A stretch of DNA of 64,000 nucleotides from Phlebopus portentosus (taxonomy: Eukaryota > Basidiomycota > Agaricomycetes > Boletales > Boletinellaceae). This document shows, piece after piece, positions 53,901 to 64,000 of this stretch. The stretch covers positions 620,001-684,000 of the forward strand of contig JAYXKI010000006.1 of the NCBI GenBank assembly GCA_037892935.1, written 5' to 3'. Under the pieces are notes generated by a model that did no database searches, was not told the DNA's origin, and saw nothing but the letters and a program-made list of their open reading frames with translations. The position numbers and the translations under genes were made by a program. The number at the start of each line of letters is the position of its first letter. Within the stretch, counting starts at the first letter, position 1.

Positions 53901-54399
53901 TCTTGCGAATGTTGTCAACATGCGCAAGGCGCGGAACCCGAAATTGTTGAAATCTCGATCGATTGAACCAACTTCAACCACGCCCCTCATAACATCAAGT
54001 ACACGCAAACGGCGCAGTCGAGCTTATAGTGCGATGCCAGTGATATCTGCTCCGGTTGTAACTCTCCCAGAGGACGCCACAGCCATTGCAGAGACGGCAA
54101 ATCAGGAACCTCCGCCGGTGCCTCCTAAGGATCACGTCGCGAGGTTGCGTACGACATCAAACCGGGGATGGTTACGGCTTTCGTTCTTCAACCGGGACAC
54201 CGAAATAGAACCATTGGCCGCTGGCCTCACTTATGAGACTCCGCAGAATCAGAAACCTCCGCCCGCGAAGCCGCATAAGCCTCACCGCGGAGAAACAGTC
54301 CCGCTGAGCTATAAGTCTCTTGATGATCAAGCCATGCGACAATTAGAAGGGCGGAGCGATCACCGTCCGGTCATTGGTTCATATATAGTTTACGTTTAA
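50904..54399 (+). CDS. Inositol-polyphosphate 5-phosphatase with long disordered insertions
   Basis: Ten exons (50904-50997, 51056-51240, 51291-51415, 51468-51496, 51549-52085, 52134-52256, 52309-52358, 52412-52619, 52674-53520, 53577-54399) give about 1006 residues. Family landmarks appear in order: RVVSWNMHD, the Mg-binding Glu in IAGQECP, GGRLGNKGGVGISI, FVNAHLAAHEDRT, FLFGDLNFRLD, FPPTFKYN, WCDRILWK across intron 9, and SDHRPV near the end. It would remove the 5-phosphate from phosphoinositides or inositol phosphates, probably at membranes. Three low-complexity inserts break up the fold: a Lys/Glu-rich one after QECP, one of about 250 residues before WCDRIL, and one of about 240 before SDHRPV. 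The intron at 51497-51548 begins GCAAGT, a classic GC-AG intron. The intron at 52620-52673 is in frame and inferred from family continuity. Confidence 0.85.
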
Positions 54400-54716
54400 T
54401 GACGGATTTGAACTCTCATGACTTATTCACGATAACTTATTCCTAGCTGTCATAGAGCCGTGACATCCGGTGGAAATGATGGTTAATTGTGCAGTAGAAC
54501 TTAAAGAGATTGTCGCCACCCGTTTTCGCTTCCCATGATCTTATATACCGTATGTACATTATACGCTACACTGTATGTACAGATACCCTATCAATGGATC
54601 AATGCTTCTTCTCTGGCCCATCTACGCAATCTCTCGCGAAACTGGGGACTTTTCTGTCTGGGTTTTATCCTTCCTCCAGAAGCGCCACACGTTCAGGATG
54701 TCCTAGATCTCATTTG
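54400..54716. other. Convergent 3' spacer, no gene seen
   Basis: This spacer sits between the phosphatase stop and the uncertain end of the minus-strand membrane-protein gene. Confidence 0.4.
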
Positions 54717-56310
54717 TCAGTAAATCGTTGCTATAAACCATGAAATTACGAACCTTTTCCGAGGCAAATGCGAGGAAAGCAACCAGTGGAACTTTGACCG
54801 AGACAAGTTCAGCATCAATGATTTTGAGGTTCCCGAGAATAGCCTATACATACTTGCTGCCTGGAAGAAATCTATGACGCCATTGAATATATTATTCTTG
54901 GATATGCCAACGAGAAGCAGTTCGTCTGGGTGAACTATGATTGCCACGTTCAGACTATTGATGAGTTCAATACTGATGCCAAGAAGTGTCATACGAATAT
55001 TGCGGACGTACCTGAGAGCAACGATGCGATAGATACTGAATAAAACAACGCGCAAGAAAAGTGCTGGCCAGTTGAAAGTCTTCTCTCTCAGATACTCCCG
55101 TCTCTTATACACGAGTCTAGCAATGTGCGCTACAGAGTAGCTATGAAAGCTGAAAGTTGATCTATCTCAGGAATGGAGCTACCTTCAAACCCAACAGTAA
55201 TGAGCGAGACAAGGCAAGTAAACATCAACACCGATCGCAAGCTGGAATAAGTCTTGTCAACAGATGGCAATAGCGTCCTTAATTGGCTCGCGCACATATT
55301 CAGACCCGGTGTTAACGAATGGGAGAAGTCCGCATTCTGTAAGATAATGCAATAGAAAACACTGGGAATCGAGAGATTCGAATCAGGGATTGTTCCGCTG
55401 CCGTCTGCACTTTCCGCAGGCTGGCTCCCGATCTAAAGTTGCAGTCGTATTTGATAAGTGTATGTTGAATATCAAATCGCGACACTTACCACCATCGTGA
55501 CAACTGTGAATACTACAAAGGCAAGGAAAGGTCCACCTAGAAGCTGAAGAAAATACCAGTAAACAAGAATATTGCTTGAATAATTTTTTCCACGGACAAG
55601 GATACTAACCAAGCAATAATGAATGGTCTCCTTTCGGCTTCTGGATAAAAAGCCCGTCCCTTTGGTTTCAGACGAATGGTTGCAATTGCAATACCGGAGT
55701 ACCGCCCATAGCTAGCCAAAATTCAGAAGATCATTAATTAGACAACCGATGGATAGCTTGGACTCACGTGCACCACAAGTGCAAGATTCGTGCAGGCAGT
55801 TCTATAGTTCTAGTGAGAACCTTACGGTGATTTGGTCGAGTACAATGACATACGCACAATGCTTGAACTCCATTCAAGAGCGATGCCTGGATAAGGCACG
55901 TGTCGTATGACGGATTCAGAGAAAGGAGATCATTAGTGCTTCGGCCGCGATATACGCTAAGAGATTCCAAGTGAGAAGAGCTGTAGGTAGATATGCAGTA
56001 ATTGATTCAAGAAGTGTGCTCACAGAAGAGAGTACAAAATAGACGAGAATATCCACGATAGGCAGAAAATGACGAAGACGGGATGGCGCGTGATCCTCTT
56101 CGAGAATAAGATGGTAAGGACGAGAATAGGAAGCAGGATATGACCTCCAGCAATTTGTATGCCTAGGTAGATCCTCTCATCCACTCGCTGGACTGAACGG
56201 TCATGCTTCATTTCAGCACCTCTGAAAAAGTACCAGGATAGTGACAGACCTTGCTGGAAGTGGTCCGCCTCATCTTTGGGAAGACCGCCAGTTCCGCTGT
56301 CGGAAGACAT
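54717..56310 (-). CDS. Seven-helix-like membrane protein of an agaric-specific type
   Basis: The start is clear: MSSDSGTGG at 56310. Exons 56310-56024, 55956-55858, 55801-55768 and one from about 55734 join in phase. They give RIYLGIQIAGGHILLPILVLTILF (TM1), HPVFVIFCLSWIFSSILYSLL (TM2), a loop with DTCLIQASLLNGVQALTAC, and NLALVVHLW (TM3). Further hydrophobic exons follow near 55640-55480 (YFLQLLGGPFLAFVVFTVV), 55230-55160 and 55110-54980 (LFLRVVLFSIYRIVAL). The exact splice pattern after TM3 and the stop are not resolved, so the lower boundary is approximate. Such proteins, with a Q-A-x-L-x-x-G loop before the third helix, are common in mushrooms and resemble G-protein-coupled receptors in topology only. 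Function is unknown. Confidence 0.55.
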
Positions 56311-57500
56311 TGTCGTGTGGTATTTACTGCTAGCAGTAGAATATGAAAGAGTGACGATGTTTGAAACGAAAGAAAGACAGGCTTTCTGTGTCCGGCACTT
56401 GAAGCAAGTAGAACCGAGGGATCAACGTCCAACGGTGAGTCTCGGGCTCGCTGCACGAGCCTGCTCTGGTTTTGACACTTACAGACAGCCATGTGGCGCA
56501 TTCTGAAGCAGGCATCGTTAGATCATGATGATAGTTGGGATACCGACCATATCAGAAGTCGATACAGTCCCGAAAAAGCTGACAGATAAATCATCAGTGG
56601 CAGCGTAGAGCGGGGGCAATAGTCATGGCCATGTTCCTGATGAATTTGATTCCTTGTTTCCTGAACCGCGCAGTAGAAGTTTAAGAGGAGTGAGCAACCG
56701 TCGCTTCTTGAAAACCGGTGGTGATCTGAGGTGATCGCTTTTCTAATCGGCGCCACGTACTCAGATGGACCCACAGCATTTTCTGCCTCTGCAAGACAAT
56801 CAGTCACAGACAGAACCGCGATAGACCAGTCGGGATACAAATACTCTGCCTCGAAAGGCGATGCCGCATCCGACGCCCAATTAACAGAAGAGACTGCGGA
56901 CTCAATTTAGGTGACCAATGACACACATATCATTCATTGATCAATATCCTATGGCAGCGGCAGCACTGTTACTCTCGGCCGAATAACGAACAGAGAACAT
57001 GGCCGGTATCGACCCAACATGATGTTACCGTTGCGCCTCCGACGCTCAGCCACGGTCCTCTTTCCGCATACTAAAAGGCGATCCTGACGTTCGGGACCAA
57101 TACCAAGACCGCTGGAGCTCTCTTGCATTCAGTGATGATGGCTCGTAAAATTCCCATCTTCATGTGCAGATCACGAACGGATGCCACGGCGTATCCAGAG
57201 TCAAAAGATGTCTGATGCACGGGCGGGGAGAGTCCTCCGTAGTGAGCTAAGGAACACCATGAGATAGAAAGTAGTATTTCCCATTGGCCGAATCGAATCG
57301 TGTTAAGAGAATTGACGACGACGGGCTAGCACCAGATCAAGTGGCATCCTTTGACCCCTTGCCCCTCGACTACTTGCGCGCTGGTCCGCGACTTGCGTAC
57401 ACAGGCGTACTTCTCATATCAAAGGTATATTCCTATCCTTCTGCGAAATGAACACACGATTTGATGTTTCCTTCTGTTCTAATGCCTTCAGGAAAAGGAA
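56311..57500. other. Intergenic, upstream of the 7TM-like gene and of small secreted protein 3
   Basis: A minus-strand open stretch of about 105 codons at 56840-56523 has no recognisable domain and was not called. Nothing else is seen. Confidence 0.4.
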
Positions 57501-57916
57501 ATGTATCGACCTCGCCTCGTGTTAATTCTTTTGATTGTTATTTCCGGAGTTCTTTCTGCCCCTGTCGTGAGCTTCCGGACGTCAGCGCAGCTGTTATGCA
57601 AACATGAACTTATCTACTCCAGGGTACATCCAACCGATTGGATCATGAGGGTTCCCTGAGTATATCCGCGTCGGCAACGGGGCCATATCGAGAGCGGCCG
57701 ACGTCACTTGTACCAAGCCAGCCAACGGAGATTGGGCGAGCGTCTAAGACGGATAAAGAAACTGCTGCACCTGCTAAGAATAACAAAGATGATAACAAGG
57801 ACAAAAGCGACGGATTGCTGGGTGCCGTGAAGCCTTTGGAGGACAACATCTTCGATAACCCAAGATTTCCTCATCTAGGATTCTGCCAATTCATCAAGGG
57901 CGGCTGTGGACACTAA
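57501..57916 (+). CDS. Small secreted protein 3 with C-terminal C-x6-C motif
   Basis: Two exons (57501-57566 and 57623-57916) give 119 residues. Exon 1 is a signal peptide, MYRPRLVLILLIVISGVLSA plus PV, with a phase-0 GTGAGC donor immediately after. Exon 2 is polar: Ser/Thr/Pro-rich at first, then Lys/Asp-rich (KNNKDDNKDKSDG). A short hydrophobic-aromatic stretch (NPRFPHLGF) follows, and it ends C-Q-F-I-K-G-G-C-G-H. It shares the SGVLSxPV signal end and intron position with small secreted protein 2, and the terminal Cys pair with both others. No known family is recognised. It is divergent to the 7TM-like gene at 54717-56310. Confidence 0.6.
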
Positions 57917-58131
57917 TTCTTCCACTAGAGCCACGCGAAGCGGTAGAAAAAGGAAGTTTGCGCGTGTTGAAAACACTTCATGTATTAGTAGAGATATATT
58001 ATCCTCATTTCAAGAGTGCTCCGAGCAGGCCCGGGGCAATGCAAAAGAATTCATATTTAGCATTTGCGAGACGCATATACTGCATGGAACACAAGCTTTG
58101 ATTTGAGATGACGAGCTCATAGCAGAGTTAA

Positions 58132-58674
58132 TTAAGACGAAATCGTAACTTCGACCTCGACGCCAGGTTCGAGGGAAATGGTTGTCTGGAGCGCTGTTGA
58201 GAGCGGAGAACAAATCACACAAAATACAAGAACTTACGATTTGCTTGACGACCTCGCTCGAGGCATGAAGGTCGATGAGCCTCTTGTGGATCCTAAGCTC
58301 GAAGGTGTCCCAAGTCTTGGAACCTTCACCGCAAGGCTAGAGAATAGATAAGGATCAATAAAGGCGCAACGACATGGAGGAAATCGCACTGACACTCTTG
58401 CGCGTGGTGATTTTGAGATTCTTGGTCGGCAGACGAACAGGACCCTTGACACGCAGTTGCTTGTCCTTAGCTCTGTTGATCAAGTCATGGCTGACTTTAT
58501 ACCCAAGCAATTCAGTAAATGCTCAGCAGTAACAAATGATTTGAAACAGTGCTCACACTTTTCCAAGTTCTTGACATTGCTGCTTGTGAGAGTGATGCGA
58601 ATTTTGTGGATTTTTGCGGGAGGAACGGCACCCGCTGCGTCGTAGTCTTTCTCGCCCTTAGCGACGTAACTCAT
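58132..58674 (-). CDS. RPS20: 40S ribosomal protein S20 (uS10)
   Basis: Four exons (58674-58557, 58494-58394, 58336-58238, 58185-58132) give 123 residues, close to the usual size. Landmarks: [77 protein letters not shown], and the tail [15 protein letters not shown]. The protein belongs to the small-subunit head near the mRNA entry channel. The residue at the first exon junction reads Phe where most species have Val, which may reflect the splice choice or a real change. The first coding exon is followed by a 62-base intron. It shares a 288-base divergent promoter with the CCDC130-type gene. Confidence 0.95.
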
Positions 58675-58962
58675 CCTTGCGTGATGATCTGAGGATAGTC
58701 AGCGGTGACTGTCCGTTATCTGTCGTTAGTACGATACATACAGGACGAATAGCAGCGACAACACACCTAGGGCTCTTGGTGATGATTGAACAAAGTGTGT
58801 TGTGTCTGTGTACACGAAATTAGAGTTTAGGGCAGCGTCCGATTTAGGAAGTTGCGCACAGACCTCTGGAGTTTGCCGATTCTGAGTCACGTGCTCTTCA
58901 GGAATAATAATCGCTAATTACGATTATTTCGGACTCGTGAATCGTTGTCCTTTACGCCCACT
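58675..58962. promoter_or_regulatory. Divergent promoter of RPS20 and the CWC16/CCDC130 gene
   Basis: There are 288 bases between divergent ATGs. A TAATAATCGCTAATTACGAT block (58905-58924) is the main A/T-rich element. No canonical motif can be named with confidence. Confidence 0.5.
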
Positions 58963-60218
58963 ATGCAGGGTGAGTATCAGATCGTAAACCACAATTTATC
59001 TCTGTCTGACTTGCTTTAGGCTTTAACAAATACTATCCCCCGGACTATGATCCAACTAAACACAAGAGTTTAAATGCCTATAGGGGTCAGTACCTGCTTA
59101 CTATATTCCACAGTCACGATACGAATGTCACTGTACATCCTGTAGGCAAACATGCACTCGGAGATAGGGCTCGCAAACTCGATCAGGGCATCCTGATTAC
59201 GCGCTTCGAGCTACCGTTTAATATCTGGTGGTACGTGTCCCTGGCGAACCTCATTCTGCATCGTTTCTGAGCTTCTCTGGTATATGTGCACTATAACGTT
59301 CTCATACGTTGCTGAAGCGATGGCTGCAACAACCACATTGGCATGGGAGTTCGCTACAATGCGGAGAAGAAGAAGATTGGGAATTACTACTCAACGCCCA
59401 TTTACTCGTTTCGTTGCAAGTGCCACCTTTGTGACAACTGGTTCACCATCGAGACGGACCCAAAGAATACGCGTTATATTGTCACTTCTGGTGCTAGAAA
59501 GAAAGAGGAAGATTGGGATCCAGAAGAGAACGGAGGCTTTGCGATCCATGGTAAGATCACTTAATCTAAGTGAGAATTCATATGCTAAATGCGTTCGTCA
59601 GATCCCGACAAACAAGGACCTTCCGATCCCCTGGCTGCACTTGAAAAGGAGTCGCAAGCGCAAACCCTTCTCACTACAGTTCAAAAGCCTCGCATAGAAG
59701 CATTGCAATCCGTTTCAGACCACTACAATGACGATCCATATGCACTTTCGTTTCGAGCTCGGAAGTACTTCCGCACAGAGAAGAAGCTAGACAAAGTCCG
59801 GAAGGATGCCGATGATTCAGTGAAAGGCAAATACGCTCTTCCAGAGTCGCTGGCACTTGTGGCGGATGATGATGCTGTCAAGGCCGAAGCGAGGGAGGCT
59901 TTTGCAATCGGAAAGATTGAGCGACGAGCTGACGATGAAGCCAAGAGACGAAGATTCGAGGCAGAAATAGGTTCTCTGAGCTCAATTGCCTCTGCTTCGG
60001 GGTCCTCTTCGGAACGGCATCCGTATTCCACGCATCCGAATCGAGCACATCGTGCATCTGTGAAGCCTAAGATCTCCACAGAATCTGCTGCTGGGGCCTC
60101 ATTCTCACTGCGGAACCGATTGTTGCAGAACACGGTGCGACAATCTGATCCGTTCTTGAAGCAAAGTAGGGTCAAACATCCAGATGCAAAATCCTTCGGG
60201 GTGAATCTGAAGAGATAA
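58963..60218 (+). CDS. CWC16-family splicing factor (CCDC130/Saf4 type)
   Basis: Five exons (58963-58969, 59020-59085, 59146-59230, 59318-59550, 59602-60218) give 335 residues. Exon 1 is only seven bases (ATGCAGG). The family block is very well conserved: GFNKYYPPDYDPTKH, the junction YRGKHALGDRARKL, NIWCDGCNNHIGMGVRYNAE, then KCHLCDNWFTIETDP, forming the C-x2-C...C-x2-C zinc site, and YIVTSGARKKEEDWD. This matches the CCDC130 branch (with SGA...KEE) and not the Yju2/CCDC94 branch. CWC16 proteins join the spliceosome around the catalytic steps. The C-terminal half is helical and charged (RKYFRTEKKLDKVRK, AIGKIERRADDEAKRRR), then Ser-rich. It fits an intron-rich genome that also carries a LAMMER kinase nearby. 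Confidence 0.93.
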
Positions 60219-60709
60219 TATTCTATTTCTTTGTACTTCGCTTTGCTTATACTGTATTACGATATTGCGTCTGTTCATCGTCAAAAGCAATTCTGTATTT
60301 CCGCACGATTATTTATTTCCATGTAAATTAGTAACGGATAGCAAACGTGATGGCACAAGTAGACAATACGCGTACAGCAACAGGAGACAAGAGAAAGAGG
60401 AAACTAGAGAGACTTGAGTACTGGATATGGTGACAGGATATGGCGACATGATATGCATATGATATATGTTATGAGAGGAGAGGAGAGGATGGAGACGGGT
60501 GTTAAGTCGGTAGTGGTAGTATCACTGTGAGGCGCAGAACAACCAAAGAAGAGGCGGAACGAAATTGAAAGAAACAGGACAGGAAGACGAGATAAATAGA
60601 TGTTACAGGGAAAGCAAAGCGCGAAGTGAAGGATCCGATACTAAGACAGCGACAGAAAAGAGACGAATACGGTGAAGAAGTCGCATAAAGACCCAGAAAC
60701 GTAGCATAT
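60219..60709. other. Convergent 3' spacer, no gene seen
   Basis: This purine-rich spacer (GAGAGGAGAGGAGAGGA at 60473-60489) holds the 3' ends of the CCDC130-type and ARID genes. Confidence 0.5.
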
Positions 60710-63700
60710 CTACGTGGAAATCGCCCAAGAATTATCCCCAGAAGAAGGCGGTATACTATCCCATTTCCACATGTCGGAAGAATTGAAATAACCTGATTCG
60801 CCTCCATCAATTTCACCCCAGATCCCAAGCCGTAAAGAATCAGACCCCATATCGAAGAGGTCAGACTTCGGCTCAGATTCGGATGAATCAACAATTTTAG
60901 TCCTGTCACCAACAGATCCGGAGGTCGCTGGAGCAGGAGGGTGTTCAGTCTCGGAACCTGTCCCAGATTCGGGACTTGGATTTGTAGAGGACGTTGGTAC
61001 GAGTTCGGGGGTATCCGCTTTCTCGTCGTCCTGTTGAAAGGCCGTAAAGTCAAGGAAGCTGAAAAATGAATCATCCCCATCCGCAACCTTGGGTGAAGAT
61101 GTGCCACCGCTTGGCAAACCTACTGACGAGCTGCCTGTAGCATCTGGAACTTCCAGACCATGACCCACAGTTTTCACCAATTGAGCAAGAGTATCATGTA
61201 GTTCCGGTGGTAGCGCTGTATCATTGCTCAGCTCTAGTATCTGCGTCATGTCATTGTAGAATTGCGCCGCTTGGCCGGGGGTCTTGATACTTTCAGCTTC
61301 AGCTTGACGTTTGGACGGCTCCGCATCTGGTACGTTCTCCCAGTCAGTTTTAATGCGTTTCGATGGTGTCTCGTCCGCTGCCGCACGCGAAGGCAAGGCA
61401 GATCCTGCTTGGTCAGTAGGCTCATCCTCTCGTAAACGTTTGAGAGAATATTCAGCAGGAGAAGGTGCCACTTGAGCAGGACTCGGTGCTGGTTCGGCTG
61501 CTGGCGTGGATGTAGGTGCAACTGTTGCACTCGGCGCTGTAGACGGAGGTGCCGATGTAGCAGGACCAGCATTGGCATTCGGCTGCACCACTTTGGACTG
61601 CCTTCTTGCCTTTTGTCGCGATTTAGCCTGTCCTTTACCTTTTGGAGATTTCGGAGTCTGAGGGGATGTTTGTACGTGGCTCGGAGTGGCGCCGTTGGGC
61701 AAAGGGGTTGAAGCGGAGGGAGAAGGCACTGTGTCTTGTGCGTTAGGCGAAGTGCCAGTAGGAGCCTTCGTCCTGCTGTGGACGACGGACGACGGGCGAG
61801 CCGGCGCCATCTGAGGGGTTCTAGCAGGCGGAGGGCGAAGATTTTGCTGAGGTAAATGAGGCGGCTGCGGCTGCACTGTAGGCGGGCGCGGCGGAATTGG
61901 AGCTGGCGACGGTGCAATATTCGCTGGTGATTGACTCTGTTGGATGGGAGGCGGGTGTGCTAGCCCGCCTTCACCCTGCTGAGGCAGAGCTGCGCGAGCT
62001 TGATTTTGCTCCATTGCGCGCAATTGTTGCACTGCCGCAAATATCTTGCTTTTGACCTCCAGAGCTGTCTTCGTTAACCTTTGTAATGTGCCAATATCTA
62101 GAACGTAAACAGGATTTGCCGACTGGACCAGTTGCCGTTGCTTGTCACACATGTCGAGCTATAGTATAGATAGTGAGAGAGAGCTTAAATATGAAACAAG
62201 TCAACATCCATACCATATTTATGATACCTCTGATAAGAGGAAGGTCACTCGTAGCAGCCAAGTAAAATTGGTAGAATCTGCTGATGTCTCTAATGACGTT
62301 GCAAAGGAACTCAAACTGCCCAGGAAAGACCCCTTTCTCCGCGTCAGACAGGTGTCTTACATGTTCTGGCCGGAAAGCTTCATATAAGAAAGTATCCCTC
62401 ATTAGCACACACAAAACCTTCACGGGAAAATATAAAAAACGCACTTCGCTCCTTTGAAACATCCTGTTTAAGTTGTTCAATCGTCGATGACGCCTGCCTG
62501 ATCATCTCTGGAGTAGGCCTCCTCAGATTCAGCATCCCGAGCATCTGAATATTCTGCTGCGTTAACTGCGATGCATTCAAACCAGGGCGTTGCTGGCCTG
62601 AAATTTCCGTCGACTGGCTGGACCCAGCAGAGAGTCCCGGATGACCTAAGGTATTCGCGTTGGGCAGACCACCTTGAGTTGGTAATGAAGAAGGATTGTG
62701 CAGAGACGCTTGCGCATGGAGCTGATTCTGGAACGGCAACTGAGCATTCAAAAGCGCTCCTTGTTGCTGAAGCTGTTGTTGCTGTTGTTGTTGTTGTTGT
62801 GCTGCTGCTGCTGCTGTTGCGGAAGCTGTTGCTGCTGGGCAGCTTGGATTCGTTGCATCTGCATTTTCCGCCAAGTCGCTTCAAGCTGTGGTCTACTACG
62901 CTCAATATTCTGGATGAGGTTTTCGGGGTATCCATTAGCACGTAACTGCTCCGCGGACATACTTGCCAGCTTTATCATCTGTACAGCCTGCTGGCTCGAC
63001 AATGGAGGCTGGCTCGGACCCGAGCTGGGCTGGTTAGGGGGAATCTGGTGATCTAAGGGCTGCTGCGGCGGCGGCGCAGTTAAAGAGTGCTTCATCGCAA
63101 CGGACATATACGTCTGTTCAAATGATTGCAGAAGCCGTTCGTATACGACTTTAATTTGTTCAGCAATCTGATCCTGCGTGTGTCCCGATTCGCTGATGGC
63201 AGCGGCGGTCCAGCCCATTTTAGCCGCGATGACATTCCACAAGTCGTGACGCTGCACCTAAATGAGAAGTCAACATTTGTCACTTTGACAGAGAAGAATT
63301 CAGTCCTACATTCACAACACCGCCAAGTTGCAATACTTCAGTATGTAACTGGTGTAGTTGATTTATGTCGATCTGCCGATTACCAATAGTTATCATTCGC
63401 GGATCGAAGTTGATGCCACTTCGCTTCCACCATTCCTGCAAGAGGCCCATAAACCTCTCACGAGCTAAAGGAGGGAAGCTGAGGCTATTGGGACGATGCT
63501 GCGTCTCCTGAACTTCGAGTGCAGAAGCTTGCTGACTAAATTTGCCTTGACCTGGAAGTACGCCAGGAGCTGATGACGGCGGCGACGACTGGTTACTGCT
63601 CTGTTGTTGTTGCTGTAAGAACGCCTGTAACATCTGTTGCTGTTGAGGTGTAGGTCCAGAACGAGGAATAGGTGTCTGTTGTTGCTGGGGCTGACCAAGA

Positions 63701-64000
63701 TTCGCATGGAAAGGTGAGTTAGTATGCTGCCGAGCTGCCTGAGCGGGACCATTCTGTGAGGGACCGCCATGCATGTGCTGGTTGGCAAGTAGTCCGCCTG
63801 TGGGCTGATTAGGCATGTTGATACTGTTCATTTGCGGCATCCAGGTCTGAGATTGCTGCTGACCAGCCTGCTGCTGAGAGGTATTTGGAAACCCCATAGA
63901 ACTCCTTGACGGCAGTCAATGAAAGAGAAAAAATGAGAAGGAACACAAATACTCACATCGTTGCCGCACCTGGGGCATCGTTTGCATTCGCTGGGCCAGG
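60710..64000 (-). CDS. ARID/BRIGHT-domain protein, SWI/SNF Swi1-like, 5'-partial, frameshift in polyQ
   Basis: Exons read >64000-63957, 63904-63310, 63257-62445, 62377-62214 and 62158-60710, so the N-terminus lies beyond the window. A Gln/Pro-rich N-terminal region leads into an ARID DNA-binding domain: RERFMGLLQEWWKRSGI, LHQLHTEVLQLGGVVNV, joined to QRHDLWNVIAAKMGW and QIAEQIKVVYERLL. ARID plus Gln-rich flanks is the Swi1/ARID1 plan of SWI/SNF remodellers. After the ARID come polyQ and Asn/Ala-rich tracts. In the CAG/CAA run at about 62799-62801 the frame changes by one base: before it reads Gln and then Asn, whereas one added base keeps pure Gln and stays open to QGALLNAQ. The last exon (483 codons) is Pro/Ala/Ser-rich, then acidic. 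The Swi1 assignment rests on ARID plus composition. Confidence 0.8.
62759..62818 (-). repeat. CAG/CAA trinucleotide tract (polyglutamine)
   Basis: The minus strand reads mixed CAG and CAA triplets for about 20 codons within the ARID gene, broken by a one-base phase slip near 62800. Such tracts are length-variable and error-prone. Confidence 0.85.

Noticed and set aside
48044..57916. Small secreted proteins as mating pheromone precursors
   Set aside because: Basidiomycete pheromone precursors end in a CaaX prenylation motif and lack a signal peptide; these have signal peptides and end in a Cys pair instead.

Overview
The window looks like an Agaricomycete (mushroom-forming basidiomycete) nuclear genome. 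The support is: genes on both strands split by many short GT-AG introns of about 45-80 nt; families typical of these fungi (a NACHT-WD40 STAND protein, a DUF6533 membrane protein, several other polytopic membrane proteins, a LAMMER kinase, a fungal homocitrate synthase); and transposon debris between genes. All exon models were read by eye from splice signals and frame continuity. No alignment was run.

Layout. 1-4260 holds the 3' part of a NACHT-WD40 STAND gene. 5826-7169(-) is a membrane-protein gene with an in-frame stop. 7721-8233(-) is DPH4 (diphthamide synthesis), sharing a 174 bp divergent promoter with a makorin-like E3 ligase (8408-10565). 11770-12204 is a small Cys-rich protein, and 13713-15582 a DUF6533 membrane protein. 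15948-20931(-) is a ten-exon MYST histone acetyltransferase with tandem PHD fingers. 22597-24687 is a LAMMER kinase and 27751-29713(-) a secreted aspartic protease. 30974-33375 is a decayed pogo/DDE_1 transposon. 36769-37909(-) is a 7TM-like gene whose leader abuts a foldback structure (38004-39775) that carries a non-autonomous element and, inside it, a hAT-like element with a perfect 8-bp target-site duplication.

The right half is gene-dense. It holds two oligoribonuclease-like DEDDh exonuclease paralogs (40414-42687(-) and 46638-47740(+)), TRM8 (42945-43859(-)), homocitrate synthase (44160-45843), and two small secreted proteins (48044-48340(-), 49175-49534(-)). These are followed by an inositol-polyphosphate 5-phosphatase (50904-54399), a second 7TM-like gene (54717-56310(-)), a third small secreted protein (57501-57916), RPS20 (58132-58674(-)), a CCDC130/CWC16 splicing factor (58963-60218), and an ARID (SWI/SNF Swi1-like) gene that runs off the right edge.

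Functionally this is mostly housekeeping and chromatin machinery: translation (DPH4, TRM8, RPS20), splicing (CCDC130, LAMMER kinase), chromatin (MYST HAT, ARID) and lysine synthesis. It is interspersed with lineage-specific secreted, membrane and STAND proteins. The most novel item is the family of three small secreted proteins. Each has exon 1 encoding only the signal peptide, a phase-0 intron right after it, and a C-terminal C-x(6-7)-C motif. Three otherwise good genes (STAND, TRM8, ARID) each lack exactly one base at one point, which raises the question of assembly error against real pseudogenisation.
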